Part shown: positions 36,898 to 44,724 of the stretch, piece after piece | Position numbering within the stretch: the first letter of the stretch is position 1 | How the letters are laid out: each line of letters opens with the position of its first letter | Assembly: GCF_000744095.1 (NCBI RefSeq) | Contig: NZ_JQLI01000001.1 | Span: 1,302,001 to 1,366,000 of the forward strand | DNA from: Cupriavidus necator A5-1 | GTDB taxonomy: Bacteria > Pseudomonadota > Gammaproteobacteria > Burkholderiales > Burkholderiaceae | Direction: 5' to 3' | Length of the DNA stretch: 64,000 bases | Notes under the pieces: generated by a model | What the model was told of the DNA's origin: nothing | What the model saw: the letters and a program-made list of their open reading frames with translations, nothing else | Database searches by the model: none | Translations under genes and position numbers: made by a program

Positions 36898-37194
36898 TCA
36901 AATTGCGGCTCCAATGCGAAAATGTTCAACCGTCTGGCCTGCATTCACCGCGCGTTGCAGCCATGCAGGCACCTCGCCTTCACCGTCCCAAGTATGACCA
37001 AGGGCATCTCCGAATCGCGCCGTGTTTCGCGCCACAGCCAACGGTTCCCGCGATTCCCGAAAGCAGCCTGCGGCCTGGAGGTCCTCCACACGAATTCCAA
37101 AGCGGGCCATTTGCGTTCAAACAAACAAGATCGCCTCGGCGCGTTCGCGCAACGCCTGAACATTGGGATTCAGACACAAATCATTACTTGTCAT
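36898..37194 (-). pseudogene. H-NS-type nucleoid protein remnant
   Basis: Reads LRERAEAILFV, then an in-frame TGA (37117-37119), then MARFGIRVEDL and finally HTWDGEGEVPAWLQRAVNAGQTVEHFRI. The last part is the C-terminal DNA-binding core of H-NS/BpH3-like proteins (TWDGxGxxPxWL). The first part resembles the oligomerisation helix of that family but is shortened and interrupted. A 70-aa product from the ATG at 37110 could exist and would bind DNA without oligomerising. Confidence 0.7.
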
Positions 37195-37313
37195 GGAGAG
37201 CAACGGAAAACCAGACAAAGCCAGGGGCACGGGGCAGCCTTCCAGTGGAGGTTGCAGACGTCTTTCCTGCAGCATACACCACATGACGCTAGAGAATCGC
37301 CCAGGGCCACTGG

Positions 37314-38624
37314 CTAAGCGTGGCCGCCCCTCTTTGGCGGACTCTCACCCTTGTAGGAAATCGAAAGCGCACGGTACAGCGGCGGGGTAAAGCTCGCGGA
37401 TATCCAGGCGGCGAGGAGACAAGTAGCAAGTATGGGGAACAAAGCCCGCAGTGAGCCAGACAGCTCTATTGCAACTACGCACGCCGTGAACGGGCCCCGC
37501 GTCAAGGCTGCAAGGTAGCCCGCCATGGACAAGGTCACAAAAAACTGGACGTCGACAGAGTTCATGATCTGATGCAGTACTTCTCCTATACCTGCCCCAA
37601 TCGAAACGGATGGTACGAAGACACCACCGGGGATGCCCGCAATAGCCGTAGCGAGAAGGGCGAGCCATCTTGCGCATACCTCGACCGGGAAGAATTCTCC
37701 ACCTTCCAAGATCCTGTGCACAACCTGCTCAGCACTCTCCAGAATCCTGACCCGCGAGCTCATCGCAAGCAGGGCAACAAACAGCCCACACGCAGCACCA
37801 AAGATCACAGGGCGTCCAGTTCGAAGGGCCACCAGCCAAACCGGCAGCCAACGCGTGCTATGCACTAGCATCCATGCGAAGCCGGCTCCGGCCAGCCCAG
37901 TAGCCGCACCAGTCAACAGAACAGCCATGACCAGCTGCCCGTCTCGGATGCCAGGCGGGATCTGTGGGGCCACAATTCCGGAGGCGGCAAGAAGAGGGAC
38001 AGCAACGGCCGCAAACGTTGCCATCAGGAGTAGCGCAACAGTACGGCCGCGGATTTCCTCACCGACCAGCAGTTGCTCCAACGCGAACGTGACCCCAGCC
38101 AGAGGCGTATGGAACGCGGCCGCGAGTCCAGCCGCTCCTCCCAAGGCGATCCATTGCCGGTCCGAAACCTCCGAGGCCGACCACCTTTGCAGCAGGGGAA
38201 CGCGTGCACGGATCTCATGCATGATCACAGCGCCCAAGTAGATCGTGGGCCCTTGCCGGCCAATCGGAAACCCGGCGGCAGTTGCCAAGACCGAGAGTCC
38301 AACTTTTCCCAGCAGCAAGCGCCAGCTGAGTAGCCAGCGCTGCGTCGCCAAGTCACCGTCAAGCGCAGCGATCGTCTGAGGCAAACCGCTACCTTCTGCG
38401 CCGACAAACCATCGTCTCGTGATCCAGACGCACGCAGCACCTGCTGCCGGCATGATGACCAGTAATGCCGAAGGGAAGGCGCCAACCAATGTCATCATTG
38501 CCGCATGCGCGGACACCATCGCCCACGCATACAGCACGGCCACCGCCCCCACCAGCACGACCCCAGGCCACAAGAACCAGCAGGCACGCGCAGTGCCTGC
38601 CAAGCTATGCATCGACAAAGCCAT
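37314..38624 (-). CDS. ClC-family chloride channel homologue lacking both gating glutamates
   Basis: 436 aa with about ten to twelve membrane helices. The anion-binding segments are present: GSGLP (78-82), GRQGP (122-126) and GGVFVPSVSIGAG. The external gating Glu of ClC exchangers (GREGP in the E. coli protein) is Gln124 (codon CAA), and the internal proton-pathway Glu aligns with Gln184 in PLAGVTFALEQL. By the established mechanism both changes should remove proton coupling, suggesting a passive chloride path. Same strand as the haloalkane dehalogenase operon; the porin gene ends two bases upstream of its start. Confidence 0.9.
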   Translation of the reverse strand: MALSMHSLAGTARACWFLWPGVVLVGAVAVLYAWAMVSAHAAMMTLVGAFPSALLVIMPAAGAACVWITRRWFVGAEGSGLPQTIAALDGDLATQRWLLSWRLLLGKVGLSVLATAAGFPIGRQGPTIYLGAVIMHEIRARVPLLQRWSASEVSDRQWIALGGAAGLAAAFHTPLAGVTFALEQLLVGEEIRGRTVALLLMATFAAVAVPLLAASGIVAPQIPPGIRDGQLVMAVLLTGAATGLAGAGFAWMLVHSTRWLPVWLVALRTGRPVIFGAACGLFVALLAMSSRVRILESAEQVVHRILEGGEFFPVEVCARWLALLATAIAGIPGGVFVPSVSIGAGIGEVLHQIMNSVDVQFFVTLSMAGYLAALTRGPFTACVVAIELSGSLRALFPILATCLLAAWISASFTPPLYRALSISYKGESPPKRGGHA

Positions 38625-38626
38625 GC

Positions 38627-39703
38627 CTAGAACTTATGACGGATGCCGGCTGCGAACGTGGTTCCGCTCCCAGTGCCAGTGATTTTGTCGAACATGACTG
38701 CGCCGTAGACGTCGGTGCGCTTGGAGAACGCGTAGTCGTAACCGCCCGACACTGCATGGCGCCGGTAATCCTTCATGACGTCGCTTCGCACGCGTGAACT
38801 CGCCAGCGACAACAGAAACTTTCCGTTGCCAACGGGAACCGTCGCGCCGATCTGAGCCGTGTCGGTCAGGGTGGAGGCGCCACTCGTGCTCGTATGGGCA
38901 TACGTCGCCATCAACTTGACGACCGAGAAGTCATAGGACACGCCACCAAGCATCGCCGTCTGAGCCCAGCTGCCAGTGGGTAGACCCGGGCCCACCCGTG
39001 TGCGCTGGATCCCGAACGCGGCAGAGAACGGTCCGCGGTCATAGAGCAACATACCACCCGCATTGTTCGAGGCGTTGGTTCCCGATTGCTCGCCAAGACT
39101 ATAGAGACCGCGGAAGCTGAAACCTCCGAAGTCTGGAGAGTAGTAGCCGACTGCGTTGCTCCAGACAGTATCGCCAGCCACGTACCGTCCCTCGGCCGGC
39201 GTCCACAGCATGTTGTTGAAGGGCGAAAGTTTGGTGGAGAACGCAAACGCATCATACAAGCCGCTTGCAAGGAACAACGGATTTCCCAGCCGTCCGAGGC
39301 GCACCTCACCAAATCGCTGGTGCTCGAGGCCCACATAGGCGTTACGCGCGAACAGGCCGTCGGTCGGATTTCGGCCGCCAATACCTGTATCAGGCTGCAG
39401 GTAGCCTTCAAGGCGGAAGTTCGCTCTCAGACCCGCCCCGAGGTCTTCCGTACCGGCCAGTCCCCAGAATGAAGTCTGCATACCACCGCCCTCCACGCCA
39501 ACAGTGGAGTGGCTCGCGCCACTTAGCTTGGTGCTCCCCAAGTACGAGTCGACCAGGCCGTAGATCTGCACGCCCTGCGCCTGCGCCTGGCATACCGACG
39601 GAACCACCAATACAGCTGCCACCGGCCAAGCTCTGCGCGAAAATACCCCGCAGACCTGGCGGACCCGATTGCTGAAAGCAAGCTTATGTTGTCGAATTTT
39701 CAT
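38627..39703 (-). CDS. Gram-negative trimeric porin (Burkholderiales type)
   Basis: 358 aa, outer-membrane 16-strand barrel. A signal sequence (residues about 20-44, ending VCQAQA) precedes the classical start QGVQIYGLVDSYLG. Typical blocks are TSFWGLAGTEDLGAGLRANFRLE, LFARNAYVGLEHQRFGEVRLGR and the C-terminal phenylalanine (AGIRHKF). It lies between the catabolic operon and the ClC gene on the same strand and may admit the substrate of that operon. Confidence 0.92.
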   Translation of the reverse strand: MKIRQHKLAFSNRVRQVCGVFSRRAWPVAAVLVVPSVCQAQAQGVQIYGLVDSYLGSTKLSGASHSTVGVEGGGMQTSFWGLAGTEDLGAGLRANFRLEGYLQPDTGIGGRNPTDGLFARNAYVGLEHQRFGEVRLGRLGNPLFLASGLYDAFAFSTKLSPFNNMLWTPAEGRYVAGDTVWSNAVGYYSPDFGGFSFRGLYSLGEQSGTNASNNAGGMLLYDRGPFSAAFGIQRTRVGPGLPTGSWAQTAMLGGVSYDFSVVKLMATYAHTSTSGASTLTDTAQIGATVPVGNGKFLLSLASSRVRSDVMKDYRRHAVSGGYDYAFSKRTDVYGAVMFDKITGTGSGTTFAAGIRHKF

Positions 39704-39899
39704 ATGTCTCCTCCTTACTGCTCGGGTCGAAAGTGCCTTGGTTATCGGCTATAGATTTCGCGCGAACGAACGCTCCCCCGCCGCTTGCGTGGATCGCAAA
39801 GCAGCGCATTCGGTAGTGCGCGAAACGAACCGTCAGGCCAGGGCTGTTGAAACGGCTAGCACGGTGCGGTCCGGGCCAATGGCCGGACCGCACATATCG

Positions 39900-41159
39900 T
39901 TAGCCGAGGAACTCCATGACGTAGAGACCGCCGTTGTAGTCCGTGCTGTAGATCATTCCATTGCTGTCCACAAAAACATCCGCGGACTGAATGACCTGCG
40001 GCCTATTCGGACGCGAGTCGACCAGCGTCGCCGGCGCCGGGGGCACCAGCGCGCCTACTTCACGCGGCGCATACTTGTCACGGATATCAAACACGCGAAC
40101 ACCTGCGTTCTGATATGTGGTGAAGATCAACTCGGAGCTAACGAAGCTGCCTGGACGGTTCTCATGCAGGTTGTGCGGGCCAAAATGTCCTGGCTTGGCC
40201 TTGTAGGCGACGTCGGTCGGCGACTTAAATGCCGAGATGCTCACCGGGTTCGCGGGTTCACGGATATCGAACATCCAGACCAGCTTTTCACCATCTTCCT
40301 GATGATCAAGCACAGCCTCGTCCAGTACGACAAGCAGGTCGCGGTCAGGAAGCGGCAGACAGTTGTGAGTGCCTCCACCAAACGGGGGCGACCAGTTCCT
40401 GTGCGAGATCAGTTGCGGCTTGGTCCGATCCTTGACGTCCAGAATCACCATCCCCGCATCGCGCCACGCCAAGTAGGCAGTATCACCATGGACAATGGGA
40501 TGATGCAGTCCGTGCCTGCGCGCCGGGTCCCAGTCAGGCGACTCCCCGGCTGCCAGGTTCATCCCAGGAAGCCAGAAACGTCCGGCCTCGCGCGGGCGGG
40601 TCGGATCCGACATGTCGATGGTGATGAAGATGTAATCGGTGAAGCCATCGATCAGCGCGGACGCGTAAGCCCAGCGGCCGCCGGTGTACCAGACACGGTG
40701 AATGCCACCTCCATCCACCGGCATGAACCCGATTTCGCGAGGCTCGCCACCACGCGAAATGTCGTAGACAGCCAAACCGGCCCGCCAATCGCGCTCTGCA
40801 CGTTTGCCGTCAGCCGTCCCAACCTTTTGGCCGAGCGCGCCGCTGTAGTAGGCCTTTTCATCCTGGAACTCCTGCGCGGCGAACATGTTCTTGGCGTTGA
40901 TGACAAGTAACAGGTCGTCATGCGTCTGAAGGTGGATGTTCCAAGTACTCGGTGGCGCAGCAACATAATTCACAGCGCGCGGCTGACTCGGGTCGCGCAC
41001 ATCGATCACGCTAAAGCCATTGGAGAACATATGCCCCACATAGGCATAGCCACGGTGGACCATGATCTGCACTGCGTCCGGCCGACCGCCCTGGTCTGAA
41101 TGGCCGATCAGCTGCATGTTCCGCGCCAAATCCGGCACGAGCAAATCGGAACGTTTCAC
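39900..41159 (-). CDS. LVIVD-repeat beta-propeller protein
   Basis: 419 aa with repeated GFSVIDVRDPSQP / GLAVYDISRGGEP / MVILDVKDRTKP / LVWMFDIREPANP / GVRVFDIRDKYAP units, one blade per repeat, giving a propeller. No signal peptide. It begins at GTG 41159, overlapping the stop of the FAD monooxygenase (GTGA), so the two are translationally coupled. His-rich patches (HRVWYTGG, HHPIVHGD, HNLHEN) could bind a metal, as in selenium-binding-like enzymes. Probably an enzyme or partner of the monooxygenase; function inferred from context only. Confidence 0.82.
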   Translation of the reverse strand: MKRSDLLVPDLARNMQLIGHSDQGGRPDAVQIMVHRGYAYVGHMFSNGFSVIDVRDPSQPRAVNYVAAPPSTWNIHLQTHDDLLLVINAKNMFAAQEFQDEKAYYSGALGQKVGTADGKRAERDWRAGLAVYDISRGGEPREIGFMPVDGGGIHRVWYTGGRWAYASALIDGFTDYIFITIDMSDPTRPREAGRFWLPGMNLAAGESPDWDPARRHGLHHPIVHGDTAYLAWRDAGMVILDVKDRTKPQLISHRNWSPPFGGGTHNCLPLPDRDLLVVLDEAVLDHQEDGEKLVWMFDIREPANPVSISAFKSPTDVAYKAKPGHFGPHNLHENRPGSFVSSELIFTTYQNAGVRVFDIRDKYAPREVGALVPPAPATLVDSRPNRPQVIQSADVFVDSNGMIYSTDYNGGLYVMEFLG

Positions 41160-42418
41160 TTTTCATCTCCATGCGATTCGGGCCGGCGAAGGAACTCCGA
41201 CGATGCCGTGTGCTTCAGAATTCCAGACACGCTGTGGAACTCGCGCCAATGCGGATCGCTTTGCCCTTCCGACGGGTCGACATGCTTGAGCATGTATTCG
41301 CCCAGATCCCGGCCTCGTTGCACCGAGCGCGAAGCGATTGGCTGCCGTAACTGATCAAATCGCGCGAGGCCCTCGTCAATATCAACCACACCAGCGAGCT
41401 CCTGCGCGAGCACCTCGGCGTCGGAGCCGGCCTTGGCGATGCCCATGCCGATGTGCGGCCGACATACTGCGGCGGCATCGCCAATGAGCGCGACACGCCC
41501 GTACACGAGACTCGGCGACAGGTGATCGTAGATGGGCGTGAAGAACGGCTTCTCCACGCACATCAGGATGTCGCGCATCGCAGGCGGCAGCATGCGCCGT
41601 GCATCTTCCTTCAGGGCCTCAATAACGTCCGCACGCACCTTCGGCGGCGGGATCGACAGGTCGTAACGGTGACCGTCACTATCCGTCAGCATGTCATCGA
41701 GCTGAGACGCATCAACTGGTCGGTACCACACCCAGTTGAATCGCCGATGGCCGGGGCGAAGGTCGTTGTTCGGACCCGCGATCGGATATCCGATGTTCTT
41801 GTTGTTCGGAGGCAGGAAAAACGCGAACTTGTCGAACACTGCCGCGTGGGCCTCGGGTGGAATATCGGCTTCTTCGGCCAGCCCACGCCAAACGACATAG
41901 CCAGCGTAGATCGGCTGAATTTCGGGGGCGACGATCCCGCGCACGGTTGAACGGAAGCCATCGGCGCCCACCAACAGGTCGGCGGTTTCGCGGACACCGC
42001 TCTCAAACACTGCGGTAACCGAATCCGGGGTCTGCTCAATTGCCTTGAGGTTGTAGCCCAGATGGTGCGAATCCGCCGGGATCGTGGAACGCATGATCTG
42101 ATGCAGTCGATCCCACGACGTCACAATCTGGTCGTAGTGAAGACGCTCGACTACGTTTCCTTCCTGGTCGATCGCGATGCGCTCGCTGATGTGCACACCC
42201 AAGTCGTTCAGGTCTGCGCCACTGTTTTCCAGTGTCTGAATCAGATCATCATGCGTGACGATACCTGCGCCGCGGCCAAACAGCTCCACCTCAGTGCGCT
42301 CATATATGTCGGTACGCCAGCCTGCCTTGCGCAGCAACGTGGCCGCAAACAGGCCTGCCATCGAGCCACCGATAATGATGGCTCGGCGCTGGCGCCCAGA
42401 ATTGTTTGCGTATTGCAT
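41156..42418 (-). CDS. FAD-dependent monooxygenase (2,6-dihydroxypyridine 3-monooxygenase-like)
   Basis: 420-aa flavoprotein hydroxylase. FAD motifs: IIGGSMAGLFAATLLRKAGW (GxGxxG variant), LLVGADGFRSTVRG (DG motif) and GRVALIGDAAAVCRPHIGMG (GD motif). The GRGAGIVTHDDLIQTLE segment is close to dihydroxypyridine hydroxylases of nicotine and nicotinate pathways. It would insert one oxygen into an activated ring using NAD(P)H. It follows the MFS gene after 14 bp and overlaps the LVIVD gene by four bases. Confidence 0.88.
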   Translation of the reverse strand: MQYANNSGRQRRAIIIGGSMAGLFAATLLRKAGWRTDIYERTEVELFGRGAGIVTHDDLIQTLENSGADLNDLGVHISERIAIDQEGNVVERLHYDQIVTSWDRLHQIMRSTIPADSHHLGYNLKAIEQTPDSVTAVFESGVRETADLLVGADGFRSTVRGIVAPEIQPIYAGYVVWRGLAEEADIPPEAHAAVFDKFAFFLPPNNKNIGYPIAGPNNDLRPGHRRFNWVWYRPVDASQLDDMLTDSDGHRYDLSIPPPKVRADVIEALKEDARRMLPPAMRDILMCVEKPFFTPIYDHLSPSLVYGRVALIGDAAAVCRPHIGMGIAKAGSDAEVLAQELAGVVDIDEGLARFDQLRQPIASRSVQRGRDLGEYMLKHVDPSEGQSDPHWREFHSVSGILKHTASSEFLRRPESHGDEK

Positions 42419-42431
42419 AACATGTCTCCTC

Positions 42432-43673
42432 TTAGTGTTGACGAACCTTGGAATAATTGACGAAGCTCATCAGCAGGGCGCCCACAATCGGCGGCACCAC
42501 AACCATGAACAAGGACGCGGACGACCAGCCCACTTTCCCTACGAGCTCCCCAAACAGATATCCGGCAAACGGTCCAGGCAGGTAGAACGCGGCCAGAGCC
42601 ACTGCTCCACATTGACCAATCTTGCTCGGTGCACAGCTACGCTGCACCACCGACATGAACCGTGCAAACAGGAAGCCGCTGACCATCAGGCCGAATACGA
42701 ACGACATCGCCAGGTGCAGCCAGAATGACGTGAACCCGTGGAACAGCAGATACCCGGCCGAACCTAGAATCAGCAGAGCCACGACAATGCTGCGATGGCC
42801 CGTTCGGTCTCCGATCCAGCCGCCGATAACACCGCACATCGCCCCAATCCCATACATGCCGAGAGCAGATCCGGCGTCCACCGACGAGAACTTGAGGGCG
42901 CCGTGCAGATAGCTCGCGTAGAGCGCGGTGTAGGAGAAGAATGTCAGGCCAACCAGGCCGAACGAGATCGAGCCAAGTACGACATTTCGGCACCAAATGG
43001 ACGGCTCATCAGCGCTTGCAGTGCGCGCGACCCGGACTACCTCACCGGCCTCCGTGAAATCACGCGGCAGCGTCGCGGCGGCAATGAGCGCCATGACAAT
43101 ACCTGCCGCGCCGTAGACGTAGAACGAGATTTCCCACCCATTTGCCCAGGCCTCTAGCCGAGTTCCGAGTACCGGCCCCAAAAACGCACCAAGCCCAAAG
43201 AAGGTCTGCATTGCCCCCATGGCAGCGCCGCGGTTCGCACCGAAGTACCCGCCAATGCATGCGAAGACAGCGCCGACTTGGAGAGCCTCCCCAAATCCCG
43301 TCAAAGCGCGCAGCACTGTCAGACTCACGAAGCCGCTGGCAAAGGGTGTGGCCAGCGTAAAGAACGAATATGCGATCAGCCCTCCCAAGAGCACGTGACG
43401 CCGTCCGAATTTGGCCATGAACCAGCCACTCAGCGCTGCGAAAATCGCTACGTTGATGGTGAAGATCGTACTGACCAGCCCCCCTTGCGGTAAGGTCAGT
43501 CCATACGCCGAACGGATGCTACCGAGCAATGCAGGGAATACTTGACGATCCATTGCATTGAACATATACGACGTGCCCAGCAAGAGCAGGAACATCAAGA
43601 CGCGCCACTTGCTGTAGCGAGTCTTCGGCTCGACGTCGGTAGCGCCGTACGGAATCGTTTCGATTGCGGCCAT
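42432..43673 (-). CDS. MFS transporter
   Basis: 413 aa with twelve predicted membrane segments. The loop 2-3 signature GWFMAKFGRRHVLLGG and the N-terminal NAMDRQVFPALLGSIRSAYGL are typical of the anion:cation symporter/aromatic-acid groups. C-terminal half opens NVVLGSISFGLVGLTFFSY and includes GGWIGDRTGHRSI. It sits between the DapA-like and monooxygenase genes, so it probably imports the pathway substrate. Confidence 0.92.
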   Translation of the reverse strand: MAAIETIPYGATDVEPKTRYSKWRVLMFLLLLGTSYMFNAMDRQVFPALLGSIRSAYGLTLPQGGLVSTIFTINVAIFAALSGWFMAKFGRRHVLLGGLIAYSFFTLATPFASGFVSLTVLRALTGFGEALQVGAVFACIGGYFGANRGAAMGAMQTFFGLGAFLGPVLGTRLEAWANGWEISFYVYGAAGIVMALIAAATLPRDFTEAGEVVRVARTASADEPSIWCRNVVLGSISFGLVGLTFFSYTALYASYLHGALKFSSVDAGSALGMYGIGAMCGVIGGWIGDRTGHRSIVVALLILGSAGYLLFHGFTSFWLHLAMSFVFGLMVSGFLFARFMSVVQRSCAPSKIGQCGAVALAAFYLPGPFAGYLFGELVGKVGWSSASLFMVVVPPIVGALLMSFVNYSKVRQH

Positions 43674-43741
43674 CTTTTGTCTCCTTGAATATTGTGTTCA
43701 TCTACGTGTCCTGGCAGCGCGGCTCTGCGGCCGCGTCCCGC

Positions 43742-44689
43742 CTACTGCATGCGGTTCAGGGAAAAACTAGCCAAGTCCAAGCGAGCAAGCAGCGCTGCCC
43801 CATCCTTCCTGGCCATGGGTACTAATGGCGGTCGCACGGTGGCCCACGACGAATGGCCAAGCGCTGCGGCAAGTGTGTACTTCATCGCCGAAATCATCGC
43901 CGTCGACTGGTAGATCTGGCGGACCTTGTCTACCTCGCCCTGCAGTGCGGACGCGTCCTGCTCGTTGCCCGACGTCAGTGCTTCGTACAGCGCCTGAATT
44001 CCATGAGGGTTGATGTTGACGGTCGCGCTAATGCAACCCGCCCCGCCAATTGGCAATGCCCTTGAAAGCAGCGACTCACTTGCCGGGAACACGTCGAAGC
44101 CCTCGCCCGAGAACTGTTCGATCATTGCCCGCGAGTTCTCCCAGTCACCCGAGGAGTCTTTTGCGCCGGCGATCGCCTGTGGGTACTTCTTGAGCAACCG
44201 CTCAATGAGCGACAGTGAGATCGGGACCTGTGTCAATTGCGGAATGTGATACAGGTACATGGCGAGACGAGCATCGCCGACGCGCTCGATCAATTCCGCG
44301 TAGTACGCATACAGACCGTCGTCCGATACGCCTTTGAAATAGAACGGCGGCAGCACAAGCACACCGCCAGCACCATTTTCTACCGCGTGGCGCGTAAGAC
44401 GAACCGTGTCGGAAAGCGCACAGCTACCCGTACCGGGCATCAGGCGTGGCCCCGGAATGCCTGCCTCAAGCAGGCGATCCGTCATCGCAATGCGCTCGTC
44501 GACGGACAACGAAGCCGCCTCGGAGTTAGTGCCGAAGATCGCGAGGCTAGCGCCGTTCTCCAGCAGCCACTGGCAATGGTTGAAGAAAGCCGGCCAGTCC
44601 GGATCGAGGTTCGCCGTGAACGGCGTCAGCACCGGGGCGAGCACGCCACGCAACCGGTCCTGCCGCGGCTGGAATGCAACAGATGTCAC
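43742..44689 (-). CDS. DapA/dihydrodipicolinate synthase-family lyase or aldolase
   Basis: 315 aa TIM-barrel class I enzyme. Conserved GTNSE (53-57, the GTTGE position), Tyr147 (YLYHIP) and Schiff-base Lys177 (AGAKDSSGDW). Family members add or cleave pyruvate; catabolic ones act as hydratase-aldolases or keto-deoxy acid aldolases. Gene order with monooxygenase, oxidase and dehalogenase points to a carbon-chain cleavage role rather than lysine synthesis. It follows the FAD/Fe-S gene by 35 bp. Confidence 0.88.
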   Translation of the reverse strand: MTSVAFQPRQDRLRGVLAPVLTPFTANLDPDWPAFFNHCQWLLENGASLAIFGTNSEAASLSVDERIAMTDRLLEAGIPGPRLMPGTGSCALSDTVRLTRHAVENGAGGVLVLPPFYFKGVSDDGLYAYYAELIERVGDARLAMYLYHIPQLTQVPISLSLIERLLKKYPQAIAGAKDSSGDWENSRAMIEQFSGEGFDVFPASESLLSRALPIGGAGCISATVNINPHGIQALYEALTSGNEQDASALQGEVDKVRQIYQSTAMISAMKYTLAAALGHSSWATVRPPLVPMARKDGAALLARLDLASFSLNRMQ

Positions 44690-44724
44690 AGATGTCTCCT
44701 TACTGATATAACGAACAATGGCAC

